A stretch of DNA of 60,846 nt, from assembly GCA_017524725.1 (NCBI GenBank), contig JAFXUZ010000073.1, positions 1-60,846 on the forward strand. Reading direction: 5' to 3'. Below the pieces are notes generated by a model. That model worked only from the letters and a program-made list of their open reading frames with translations. It had not been told where the DNA came from and did not search any database. Origin of the DNA: Clostridia bacterium. GTDB taxonomy: Bacteria > Bacillota > Clostridia > Christensenellales > Aristaeellaceae. Both the position numbers and the translations under genes were made by a program. Positions within the stretch are counted from its first letter, which is position 1. Every line of letters begins with the position of its first letter. This document shows, one piece after another, positions 31,508 through 40,288 of this stretch.

Positions 31508-34500
31508 TGAGAATGATGAAGAAGCCGCTGGCTCTTTTGCTGGCCCTGGCGCTGCTTTCGGCAATGCTGCCGGCGACAGCATCAGGAGAGCTGAATGAGC
31601 TTTCCCTGCCCGTCTTTACCGAGACGGAAAACGTCTGGGACAGCGCCGGCAACCTGGTCAGCGAAACGACGCATGACCAAAGCGGCGCTCCGGCCATGAA
31701 CAGCAGGGGGTTCTGCCGTGCGGAATACACCTGGGACCAAAACGGATACCTGCTGTCGGAAAACTATTACGGCACCAGGGGCGAGCCTGTCAACACGGAA
31801 AAAGGCTATGCAGCTGCGGTGTACACCTATATGACGGACAGCAACGGCGGCGTACATCCCGTGACCGAGGACAGGTTTTCCGCCGACGGCCGCCGCGCCC
31901 AGGTGGAAGGCGGTTACAGCTACCGCCGGTGCGACTGGAACAACACCATGATGGTCTCGGACGAGTATTTTGACGCGTCCGGCAGGCTGACCCGGCCCAC
32001 GGGGGGCTATGCCCAGATACTGAACAGCTTTTTAAGGGACAGCGACACCGTGACCGTGACCACCCGTTATCTGGACGCGAACGGCAGGCCGCTGATCGGC
32101 CCCGACGGCGGGGCTACGATGGTCACGGTCTACACCGCTTACAGTGTGGAAGTAAAGGAAAATGAACTGGTTATCGAGGACCTTCTGGGCCTTGAAGAGT
32201 CTGACGGGGCCCGACACACAGACAAAGCTCGCTGGCTGACGCTGAGCCGGGAGATCTACGGAACGGACGGAAAAGCGACCCTGGGGGCCAAACACTGGCA
32301 CCGACAGGTAAATACCTACGACGACCGTTACAACCTGATCCGTACGGATTATTACGGCGCGGACAGTCAGCCAATCATGGGCAGCAACGGATACGCTTCC
32401 GTGGTGAACGCCTATGATTCGGAAGACCGGCTGATCAGGGTGGATTACCTGGACCGGGAAGGCGAGCCGGTGAAGATGCTGAACGGCTATGCCGCCATCA
32501 CCTATACATATTACAGCGACGGCCGCCTGCATACCGTGCGGTATTACGGCGCGGACAAACAGCGGACCATGATCACCGACGGTTACCATATGGCGGAATA
32601 CGAGTATGACGGCCCGGACTGGGACCGGCGCATCACATATTACGACATCATCGACGAATATACGATGTGCATGTTGGGTTATGCAAGGATCGAAGAAAAA
32701 TACCATAGAACACTGACCTTAACCGCGGACGGCAGGCAAAAATGGGTCGTTCAAAACGGTGACGGAGACGCGGAGATGAAACGCTTCTTCGGGACGGATA
32801 TGAAGCTGATCGCGAAGAAGGGCGGATATTCGGGATTTACCACTGAATATAACGGGTACAACCAGGCCATCCGTACAGTGTATCGTGATACGGAATGGAA
32901 ACCCGTGCGGAACGACGAGAAGCAGTATGCCATAATCGAATACCGTTATGCCGGGACGGACATGTGGGAACCTGCCGTTTACGAAGCGTATTTTGACGAA
33001 AAAGGCGTCCCGTGCGAGAGCCTGACAGGCGCGTACGCCCGCAGCATGGCCTACGGCGGACCTAGAAAAGACCTGCTGCTGGAGGAGGCATTCTTTGACG
33101 CGAACGGCGGCAGGACCGTGAGTGTGATGAATCAGGCCCACCGGGTGGTATACGGCTACAGCGGAGACCTGCGGCAGACTTCCGCGCGGTATTATGATGC
33201 GGACGGCAAGCCGGTGATATCTTCCCGCGACGGTTACGCTGTGCTGCTGAAGGAATACAACCATAACGGCGACCTTCTCTGGGAGGCGCACCTTGATGAC
33301 CGGGGCGACCTAACGTCCCCCGGCGGGAAAGCCGCCGTGCAGGTGCGTACATACGACCAGGCCGGCCTGCTTACCGGCGAAGAGAATTACGGCGCGGACG
33401 GCCAGGCGATGATCCAGTCTGGCGGATACGCCTTTGTGACCTACGGGCACGACAGGGACGGCAACACCACGATGGTCAGCTATTTCAACGCCGCGGGAGA
33501 ACCCGTCCCGGTCAACGGACGCGCGCGCATCGAACGCCAGTATGACAACCGGCATCACATGGTGTTCGAGGCCTATTACGGCACGACCGGACGGCCCGAA
33601 CTGGTGGGCGAGGGGTATGCCGCACGCCGGCTTACTTATGATGAAATGACCGGCCAGACCACAAGGATCGATTATCTGGACGGAAGCCTCAGGCCCATTA
33701 TGATCCAGTCGGGATATGCTTCCGTCGTTTATGAATACAATGTCGACCGTGTCCTCCTGGGCAGGGCTTATTATGATAAGGACGGCAGCCTCACAATGCC
33801 TGATGGCGTCGGATACGCCAGGTTTGAACGCAGGGTCGACAGGGCCGGCAATGTGCTGGAGGAAGCCTGGTATGACGAAAACGCCGCCCTGATCGTCAAC
33901 CGGGACGGTTATGCCGCGGTCGTAAGGGAATATGACGGGAACGGAAACCAGACCTCGGTCACCTACCTGGACTCAGCCCGGTTGCCTGTGGTCACGGCTC
34001 TGGGATACGCCCATATGGAGACCGCCTTCGACTATGCGGGGCGCAAGGAAAGCGAAGCTTATTTCGGGGCTGACATGCGGCCTGTTTCGCTGACGGAAGG
34101 ATACCACAAAGCGGCCTGGACCTGGGACGAGGAAGGCCACATGCTTTCCGAGAGCTATTATGGCCCCGGGGGAGAAAGGGTGGAATGCGTTGACGGCTAT
34201 GCGTATTTCGTCTGCGAATACGACGTACGCGGCAACAAGACCCGTGAAGCCTATTACGGCGCGGATGAAAAGCTGACCGGCGTCGCCCTTGGAGCGCCGG
34301 AGGTACGGCGTGAGTTTGACCGGGACAGCCGGCTGCTCAGCGAACGTTATTACGATGAGACCGGCGCGCCTTATATGCCCGGCGGGGATTATGCCGCGGT
34401 GGAATATGCTTACGATGGTTTCGGCAACGTGACGAAACAGGCCTATTTTGACGCTGCAGGGCGGCCCGTGGTCTCATCCAAAGGCTTTGCCCTCCTGGAA

Positions 34501-37371
34501 CGTGAGTACAGCAACGCCGGCCGCCTGGAGACCGAAAAGTATTCTGACGGAAACGGCACCCTGATCGTACAGAAAAGCGGATATGCCATGCTCCGGCAGA
34601 CCTGGGATACCCACGGCAACAAGCTTACGGAATACTATTTCGGCGCGGATGGGAAGCCCATCCTGCTGAAGGGTGGCTACAGTTCCGTGATCTACGGCTA
34701 CGACGCCAGCGGTTACCTGGTCGAGCAGGCCTGGTACGGCACCGACGGCCAAAACGCGGTGCTCCCCAACGGCTACAGCCGCGTCACTTACGAGCATGAC
34801 GCAGTCGGCAACCGCACCAGGGCCGCTTACTGGGTCGGCGAAAGCCGGGCAATGATCAGGGACGGCTACGCCGTGGCAGAGTATACCTATGATACCCGCA
34901 GCCGCGTGATCAAGGAAAGCTATTATGACACTTCCCTGAAGCGGGTCATGACAAGAAAAGGCTTTTCCGCCATCGGGTATATTTATGACAATGCCGACCA
35001 CACCCTGCAGGTACGCTACATGGATACCCGTGACAAGCTGGTCCGGCTGCCCGAAGGCTTCAGCGTGTGGCAGCGCGAATACGACCGCTACGGCCATGTG
35101 ATCCTGGAGCAGTACCTGGACGAATACGAACGCATTGCTTCCCTCCTTGAACGCGCGCCCGTGACCCGCAGGGAGTATGACGCCAGGGGCAACCTGCTGC
35201 GGCTGGAGTATCTGAACGAGGGGCTGCAGCCGGTCGAAATGCAGTTCGGATATGCCACCGTCGTTTATACCTACGATAATCAGGACCGCCGTATCAGTGA
35301 AACATATCTTAACGCCGCGGACCTGAACATTATGATCTCCGCAGGGTACGCGGGCATCCGTTATGAATACGGGACGCAGGGCAAGCTGTGGCGCACCATC
35401 TATGTGGACACCTATGACCACCCCACACTGTGCAAGGACGGGTATGCGGTGCTGGTGTACGCCTATGATGAAAACCTGTATCTCACCGAGATCAGCTACC
35501 TGGACGATCAGTGGAACCGCACCTATCTTTCCGGGGGTTATTCCGGCCTGCGCCGCACTGTGGACAAGAACGGCGACGTCCTGACGCAGACATATCTTGA
35601 CAACGACGACCTGCCTGTGGTCAATTCCAGCGGTTACGCCGTGATGCGAAACACCTGGGACGAAAGACAGCGCCTTGTGAAGCGGGAATTCCTGGATGCG
35701 GACGGGCAGCCTGTGGTCATCGGGGGCGGATACAGTTCCTACAGGAACGCCTACGACAATTCCGACAATATCATCCGCGTATCCTATTACGGCAGGGACG
35801 GGGCCCTGATCTGGGGTCCCAGTGGCTACAGCGAGGTGGAGTATACCTACGACGCCGACAATCACCGTATCGGCGAGCAGCTGCTCAACACCCGAGGACA
35901 GCATGCCGTGCATTCTTCCCTGCGCTACTCCTCCCTGGAAAGGGATGTGGACCCGGACGGCAGGGTGTTGGCGGTCAGATACTATGACGTATACGGCAAG
36001 CCGACTCTCTATGGTTTTGAATACTTCGAGGTCCGCTACACCTATGACCTGGCCGGCAGGCAAACTTCGGTCAGTTATTATAACCGTGAAGGATCCCCGG
36101 ATATGGGGACCCGCGGCTATGCCTCCAGGATCACCGAATATGACGATCTCGGCAATCCTGTGAAGGAATCCTATTTCGACGCGGAGGGCAAACTGACCAA
36201 CAACGCCCAGGGATATGCTACCGTCGTTTACACATATGACGAGCTTGGCAACCTGACGAACAGAAAACAATATGACGTCAAGGCCGCCAATGTGCGGGCC
36301 GCGGGGGACCTGTATGCTTACACCAACAAAGTCTACGACGATTCGGGACGCCTCGTTTCCGAGGAATTCTATGATGAAAACGACTGCTATGCCAATAACC
36401 AGGACGGCTATGCGGCGCATTTCATTTCCTATTCCGCAAGCGGAAGGATCAGCGAGGAAAAATACCTGGACGACAATTACTATCCCGTGGCGGTGGGCGG
36501 CTTTACAAGCCGAACCCTGGTGAGCGAGGACCCCGAGAAAGGCACCTATGTGATGCGGGAAGTCAACGAGGAAGCGGACCGGGAGACGTCCTATGCGGCG
36601 GTCCTGCAGACCTACGACCGGTATGACCGCGCCATCGAAAGCCGCTATCTGAGCGCGGACGGCACTCCTGTCGTTGGCCCGGAAGGGCACAGCGTTGTCC
36701 GGCGCGAATATAACGGCCGGGGAAAGATCTCGCTGGAGGAATACCTGGACCAGAACGGCAATCCTGCCGCCAAGGACGGCGTATATGGGATACGCCGGGA
36801 ATACAATTCCTTCGGAAACCTGTATATGGAGACCTGGCTGGACGCCTTCGGCAGCCCCTCAGCGAATGCGGATGGGTATGCCTCCGCCATGTATGATTAC
36901 GACCTGAGCAATTCAGCCCAGGTGGAAAAGTATTTCAAGTACTACCTGGATGCAAAAGGCGAGCGCTGCGCGGCCGCCAACGGCGCCTGGGGTGTGAGCA
37001 CGCTTTACTATCCTGCGACCCTGGTGCGGGAAATCACCTTTATCGACAGTGACGGAAAACCTGTTACCACCACTGACGGCTATGCCATCCTGGAATATGA
37101 AGAGGATGAATACGGTAACCGGGTATGGGAAGGATACTTCGACGCGAACCATGCCCAGGTCAACTGCCAGGAAGGATATCACAGCGTGGAACGCAAGTTT
37201 GACGCGCTGGGACGCATCATCTCCGAGAGGTATGCAGACCGTTACAATAAACTGACCAATAACGCCCAGGGCGTAGCGGGCTGGACCGGCTATTACGATG
37301 ACGACGGCCGGCTGATCTATACCAATCGGTACGATCAGGACCGTATGCCCGTGTCGACGACCGATCAGTAA
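31507..37371 (+). CDS. Giant secreted protein of about 57 tandem 32-residue repeats
   Basis: A 1954-residue protein of unknown function. A signal peptide covers about residues 1-26 (LALLLALALLSAMLPATASG). Almost all the rest is one degenerate repeat of 32 residues with consensus G-Y-A-x5-Y-D-x2-G-N-x6-Y-Y-x2-D-G-x-P-V-x4. I count about 57 units by their GYA/GYS starts. The pattern recalls YD (RHS/teneurin) and WG repeats in its Tyr, Asp and Gly spacing, and probably folds as a long beta solenoid or shell. There is no LPXTG, transmembrane helix or toxin-like C-terminus; it ends within a repeat. The start overlaps the kinase stop (TGATG), so the two are translationally coupled. An EPS-binding or assembly-scaffold role is inference from position only. 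Confidence 0.75.
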   Translation: MRMMKKPLALLLALALLSAMLPATASGELNELSLPVFTETENVWDSAGNLVSETTHDQSGAPAMNSRGFCRAEYTWDQNGYLLSENYYGTRGEPVNTEKGYAAAVYTYMTDSNGGVHPVTEDRFSADGRRAQVEGGYSYRRCDWNNTMMVSDEYFDASGRLTRPTGGYAQILNSFLRDSDTVTVTTRYLDANGRPLIGPDGGATMVTVYTAYSVEVKENELVIEDLLGLEESDGARHTDKARWLTLSREIYGTDGKATLGAKHWHRQVNTYDDRYNLIRTDYYGADSQPIMGSNGYASVVNAYDSEDRLIRVDYLDREGEPVKMLNGYAAITYTYYSDGRLHTVRYYGADKQRTMITDGYHMAEYEYDGPDWDRRITYYDIIDEYTMCMLGYARIEEKYHRTLTLTADGRQKWVVQNGDGDAEMKRFFGTDMKLIAKKGGYSGFTTEYNGYNQAIRTVYRDTEWKPVRNDEKQYAIIEYRYAGTDMWEPAVYEAYFDEKGVPCESLTGAYARSMAYGGPRKDLLLEEAFFDANGGRTVSVMNQAHRVVYGYSGDLRQTSARYYDADGKPVISSRDGYAVLLKEYNHNGDLLWEAHLDDRGDLTSPGGKAAVQVRTYDQAGLLTGEENYGADGQAMIQSGGYAFVTYGHDRDGNTTMVSYFNAAGEPVPVNGRARIERQYDNRHHMVFEAYYGTTGRPELVGEGYAARRLTYDEMTGQTTRIDYLDGSLRPIMIQSGYASVVYEYNVDRVLLGRAYYDKDGSLTMPDGVGYARFERRVDRAGNVLEEAWYDENAALIVNRDGYAAVVREYDGNGNQTSVTYLDSARLPVVTALGYAHMETAFDYAGRKESEAYFGADMRPVSLTEGYHKAAWTWDEEGHMLSESYYGPGGERVECVDGYAYFVCEYDVRGNKTREAYYGADEKLTGVALGAPEVRREFDRDSRLLSERYYDETGAPYMPGGDYAAVEYAYDGFGNVTKQAYFDAAGRPVVSSKGFALLEREYSNAGRLETEKYSDGNGTLIVQKSGYAMLRQTWDTHGNKLTEYYFGADGKPILLKGGYSSVIYGYDASGYLVEQAWYGTDGQNAVLPNGYSRVTYEHDAVGNRTRAAYWVGESRAMIRDGYAVAEYTYDTRSRVIKESYYDTSLKRVMTRKGFSAIGYIYDNADHTLQVRYMDTRDKLVRLPEGFSVWQREYDRYGHVILEQYLDEYERIASLLERAPVTRREYDARGNLLRLEYLNEGLQPVEMQFGYATVVYTYDNQDRRISETYLNAADLNIMISAGYAGIRYEYGTQGKLWRTIYVDTYDHPTLCKDGYAVLVYAYDENLYLTEISYLDDQWNRTYLSGGYSGLRRTVDKNGDVLTQTYLDNDDLPVVNSSGYAVMRNTWDERQRLVKREFLDADGQPVVIGGGYSSYRNAYDNSDNIIRVSYYGRDGALIWGPSGYSEVEYTYDADNHRIGEQLLNTRGQHAVHSSLRYSSLERDVDPDGRVLAVRYYDVYGKPTLYGFEYFEVRYTYDLAGRQTSVSYYNREGSPDMGTRGYASRITEYDDLGNPVKESYFDAEGKLTNNAQGYATVVYTYDELGNLTNRKQYDVKAANVRAAGDLYAYTNKVYDDSGRLVSEEFYDENDCYANNQDGYAAHFISYSASGRISEEKYLDDNYYPVAVGGFTSRTLVSEDPEKGTYVMREVNEEADRETSYAAVLQTYDRYDRAIESRYLSADGTPVVGPEGHSVVRREYNGRGKISLEEYLDQNGNPAAKDGVYGIRREYNSFGNLYMETWLDAFGSPSANADGYASAMYDYDLSNSAQVEKYFKYYLDAKGERCAAANGAWGVSTLYYPATLVREITFIDSDGKPVTTTDGYAILEYEEDEYGNRVWEGYFDANHAQVNCQEGYHSVERKFDALGRIISERYADRYNKLTNNAQGVAGWTGYYDDDGRLIYTNRYDQDRMPVSTTDQ

Positions 37372-37388
37372 TGGAGGAGGACATCAAG

Positions 37389-38468
37389 ATGCAGGCGTTC
37401 ATTACCCACGGTCCGCGGACATCAGTACTGCTGAAGCTCCTTGCCCTGGCGGCTGCGCTGTGCCTGCTGCTGCCGGCGGCGTCATTCGCGGAGGACACGG
37501 AAAAGGATGAATGGCTCAATTTCCTGCTGCTCTGCAACGAAGGTATGAACAACGACAAGGGCAACGCCGGCAATACCGTTATGGTCGTTGCCATGAATCC
37601 GGGGGACGGCAGGATCCGTCTTCTCGGTTTCACATGGGACACCTTTATCGAATATGAAGGCTATGACGTGCCCCAGAGGCTGGATATGCCTTTCCGCAAC
37701 GGCGGAGTAGAGGAAGTCGTGAATGTATTTGACGCCAACTTTAATATGGACATTCATCTGTTCATGTCCCTGAATTACCTGAATCTCGCGTCCATGATCG
37801 ATGAGTACGGCGGCGTCAACGTGGATATCACCCGGGCGGAGCGAAACGCCCTCAACGGTATGGTCGCTTCCAAAAAGATCCGCCTGCAGGACGAGGTGAA
37901 GGGCGGACTGCTTACGCAGGCGGTCATCGATATGCTGGCCAGCGACTATTACCTGAACGAGTACGGACCGAATACCCACCTGAACGGGCTGCAGGCCGTC
38001 GGCTTCGGCTGGCTGCAGTACGATTCGGTATACAATTGCTGCATGCGGGAATCGGCGGTCGTCGGCTGCATGTTCAACAGCGTCGCCACCACCCTGGACC
38101 AGAAGGTGGTCTTCTATACCGACGAATATGGGCGTCCCGAGGAAGTCAGGGGAAAACGGATCATCGACCTGGACGATGTTTCCGAAGACGATATGGTGTT
38201 CCTGCGCAAGGCCCTGTCCCCGATTTTCGACAAGGCTTACCATGACCTTTCCGGCGATAATATCGACAGCATCATCCTGACGCTGGCGCGTACGGCCTAT
38301 CTGGCCAAAAGGCAGGGCGTGAACCTGTTTGAAAGGGTGGAGTTGCTGGTGCTTCCCATTGAAGCGCGTGAAGGGAAACAATATGACGTCATCGCCGGGG
38401 CCAAGGGATATATCATCGACAAGGAAGCCAACATGGCTGCCATCAACGAATTCCTGTACGCGGACTGA
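37389..38468 (+). CDS. Degenerate LytR-CpsA-Psr (LCP)-like secreted protein
   Basis: A 359-residue LCP-fold protein; LCP enzymes transfer undecaprenyl-linked glycans to the cell wall. The fold is indicated by GNTVMVVAMNPGDGRIRLLG (61-80), SLNYLNLASMIDEYGGVNVDI and THLNGLQAVGFGWLQY (196-211). However, the usual S-x-x-R-D motif reads GFTWDT (80-85), so the phosphate-binding Arg is Trp, and the usual R-x-R and D-x-x-R-x-x-R segment is reduced to one Arg (CCMRES). It has a cleavable-looking signal peptide (ending SFA, about residue 34) rather than a retained anchor. I choose ATG 37389, since GGAGGAGG ends 8 nt before it. It may be a non-catalytic glycan-binding relative. Confidence 0.72.
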   Translation: MQAFITHGPRTSVLLKLLALAAALCLLLPAASFAEDTEKDEWLNFLLLCNEGMNNDKGNAGNTVMVVAMNPGDGRIRLLGFTWDTFIEYEGYDVPQRLDMPFRNGGVEEVVNVFDANFNMDIHLFMSLNYLNLASMIDEYGGVNVDITRAERNALNGMVASKKIRLQDEVKGGLLTQAVIDMLASDYYLNEYGPNTHLNGLQAVGFGWLQYDSVYNCCMRESAVVGCMFNSVATTLDQKVVFYTDEYGRPEEVRGKRIIDLDDVSEDDMVFLRKALSPIFDKAYHDLSGDNIDSIILTLARTAYLAKRQGVNLFERVELLVLPIEAREGKQYDVIAGAKGYIIDKEANMAAINEFLYAD

Positions 38469-38631
38469 AGCCAAAGACCGGGATCGTTCCCTGCACTGAC
38501 CGGATTGGCAGGCCGGGGCGTACCGAAACACAGCGACAGACGATCAGCCCCGGGTCAGGATTTCCTTCCGGCGCCCGGAGGGCGGAGCTATGCCGTCCGG
38601 ATACCGGACAAAGCGAATGGAGGCGGTGACG

Positions 38632-39132
38632 ATGCATGCGTACTGTCTGTTTTGCGAAACACAGCGCTGCGAACCCATTGCCGCGTATATTGAAAAAGCC
38701 ATGACAGATTGGCGCTGCATTTATCCCCGCGTGATCCAGCGCAAGTGGGTCAGGGGCACAGCGACAGAGGTATCTCACACCTGGCTGCCGGGATATCTTT
38801 TTTTGTATACGGAATCGATGGATTTTCCGCATATCCGGGTTTCCGGCGTGATCCGGGTGCTGGGTGCCGGCGAGCTTCAGGGAACGGATAAGGATTTTGC
38901 CGATATGATATTTCAGCGCGGCGGTGTCCTTGGCACCATCCGCCTGGCGGAGGAGGGAGACCGGTGCGTCATAAGCGATCCCCTGTGGGAAAAACAGCGG
39001 GGCGTCATCCTGAAGATCGACAGGGGCCGCAAACGCTGCTGCGTGGAGTTTGAATTCGACCATACAAAGCGTACCGTGTGGGTGGGCTATGATATGGTAA
39101 AGCCCGAGAGCCTCATGGAAACAAAAATGTAA
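38632..39132 (+). CDS. loaP: LoaP-type NusG paralogue (transcription antiterminator)
   Basis: A 166-residue specialised NusG-family protein. The N-terminal NGN domain starts YCLFCETQRCEPIAAYIEK and has the aromatic core PGYLFLYTE. A C-terminal KOW-like domain (about 112-160) begins at DRCVISDPLWEKQRGVILKID. It is shorter than housekeeping NusG and lies inside an EPS operon, as LoaP proteins do. It would bind RNA polymerase and prevent premature termination over this 30-kb locus after recognising an RNA hairpin in the leader. GGAGGCGGTGA precedes the ATG at 38632. The symbol is by analogy, so treat it as probable. Confidence 0.75.
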   Translation: MHAYCLFCETQRCEPIAAYIEKAMTDWRCIYPRVIQRKWVRGTATEVSHTWLPGYLFLYTESMDFPHIRVSGVIRVLGAGELQGTDKDFADMIFQRGGVLGTIRLAEEGDRCVISDPLWEKQRGVILKIDRGRKRCCVEFEFDHTKRTVWVGYDMVKPESLMETKM

Positions 39133-39243
39133 CGGGGGCTTCGGACACATTGTTTTATTCCGGTGAACACATCAAAAAAGCCCGGATAACAAATGCAGGG
39201 ATGGCAGCCGGAAGAACCGCATCAAAAGGAGGCAGTTTTCCTC

Positions 39244-40215
39244 ATGGACAAGGTGAAAAAGTTTGTAAAGTATGACTTGTGGGTCATGATGCTGGATATC
39301 ATTTCTGTCAACGGCGCGTATCTGCTGGCACTGATGATACGCTATTACGGCAGATTAAGCGCTTCTGCCTATTTTTCACTGTTTTTGGGATGCTATATCC
39401 AGTTCGCCCCCTTTTATACGGTGCTCTGCCTGGCAGTCTTTTTCATCTTCAGGCTGTACGGCGGACTGTGGATGTACTTTGGCGTGAACGACGTCAACCG
39501 GGTCATCGGGGCCAACGCGGTCACGGCGTTTGTCCAGGTGGTCGGCACGCTGCTGTTTGTCCGTCGCATGCCGGTTTCTTATTATCTGATAGGTGCTTTC
39601 CTGCAGCTTTTGTTCATCCTGGCGATCCGGTTCGGGAATCGCTTTCTTTTAATGGAGAAGCAGAAGATCACAAAGAGGATCTCGGGCGCCCTTCCCGCCA
39701 TGGTGGTCGGTTCCGGAGACCACGGACGGAGGATCATGAGAAAGCTGGAACGCGACACGGCATACCATGTGGTGGTATTTGTGGGGCCGGATAACGGCAG
39801 GACCATCGACGGCATCCCGGTGGTCAGCATCGCGGAAACGGCGTTCCAGATCAAAAGCAAGGGGATCAGGGCGGTGTTCGTGGCCGACGAAAACCTGAGC
39901 AAGGCGGACAGGGACACCATCATGAAGGCTGCCGAAGGCCTGGAAGTCACGGATTACACCGGTTACATGGCCAACCTGACCGGAGCCATCCCGCTGGCCA
40001 CCCTGATGGATTACGTTCAGGGCCCCGTGACGGTGGTCATGGACGGCGAAGAAAAGCTGTATGCCAATCCCCGGGACTGCGTCAAGGACATTACGACCCA
40101 ATATGACGTAAAAAGCATCACAGCCAGCCGCATCGAGCTGAAGCGCCTCGATGAGGAATACAGCTGGGAGGAAGAGTACAAGCAGGTGACGGGGAGGGAC
40201 GCGAGTTTCTTCTGA
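39244..40215 (+). CDS. Half-length FlaA1/CapD-like membrane protein
   Basis: A 323-residue protein with four N-terminal transmembrane helices (about 13-33, 44-72, 92-108, 115-135) and a Rossmann-like CoA_binding_3 domain (about 150-260; MVVGSGDHGRRIMRKL). This matches the N-terminal half of CapD/FlaA1 nucleotide-sugar dehydratases, but the catalytic SDR half (TGxxGxxG, YxxxK) is missing. The ending RDASFF is a normal stop, not a visible frameshift. Such stand-alone halves may be regulatory or structural partners of polysaccharide assembly. AAGGAGG lies 11 nt upstream of the ATG; an ATG at 39193 is a less likely start. Confidence 0.72.
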   Translation: MDKVKKFVKYDLWVMMLDIISVNGAYLLALMIRYYGRLSASAYFSLFLGCYIQFAPFYTVLCLAVFFIFRLYGGLWMYFGVNDVNRVIGANAVTAFVQVVGTLLFVRRMPVSYYLIGAFLQLLFILAIRFGNRFLLMEKQKITKRISGALPAMVVGSGDHGRRIMRKLERDTAYHVVVFVGPDNGRTIDGIPVVSIAETAFQIKSKGIRAVFVADENLSKADRDTIMKAAEGLEVTDYTGYMANLTGAIPLATLMDYVQGPVTVVMDGEEKLYANPRDCVKDITTQYDVKSITASRIELKRLDEEYSWEEEYKQVTGRDASFF

Positions 40216-40288
40216 CGCCGTCTTTCTTTTCGTGCCCGCATGCCGTGCGGTCACGGAACACAAGAGTGATTTGAGAGGGATGGGTATC

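Noticed and set aside
34474..36690. A 738-codon open frame on the - strand with periodic sequence
   Set aside because: Its periodicity mirrors the 96-bp repeat of the giant secreted protein on the + strand; no start signal or family motif.
31507..37371. Possible CRISPR or minisatellite array because of 96-bp periodicity
   Set aside because: The repeat is conserved only at protein level, with no identical DNA repeats and unique spacers, and it is in a single open frame.
39193..39243. Earlier ATG for the half-length CapD-like protein
   Set aside because: It places the AAGGAGG site inside the coding region and adds a hydrophilic leader without similarity.
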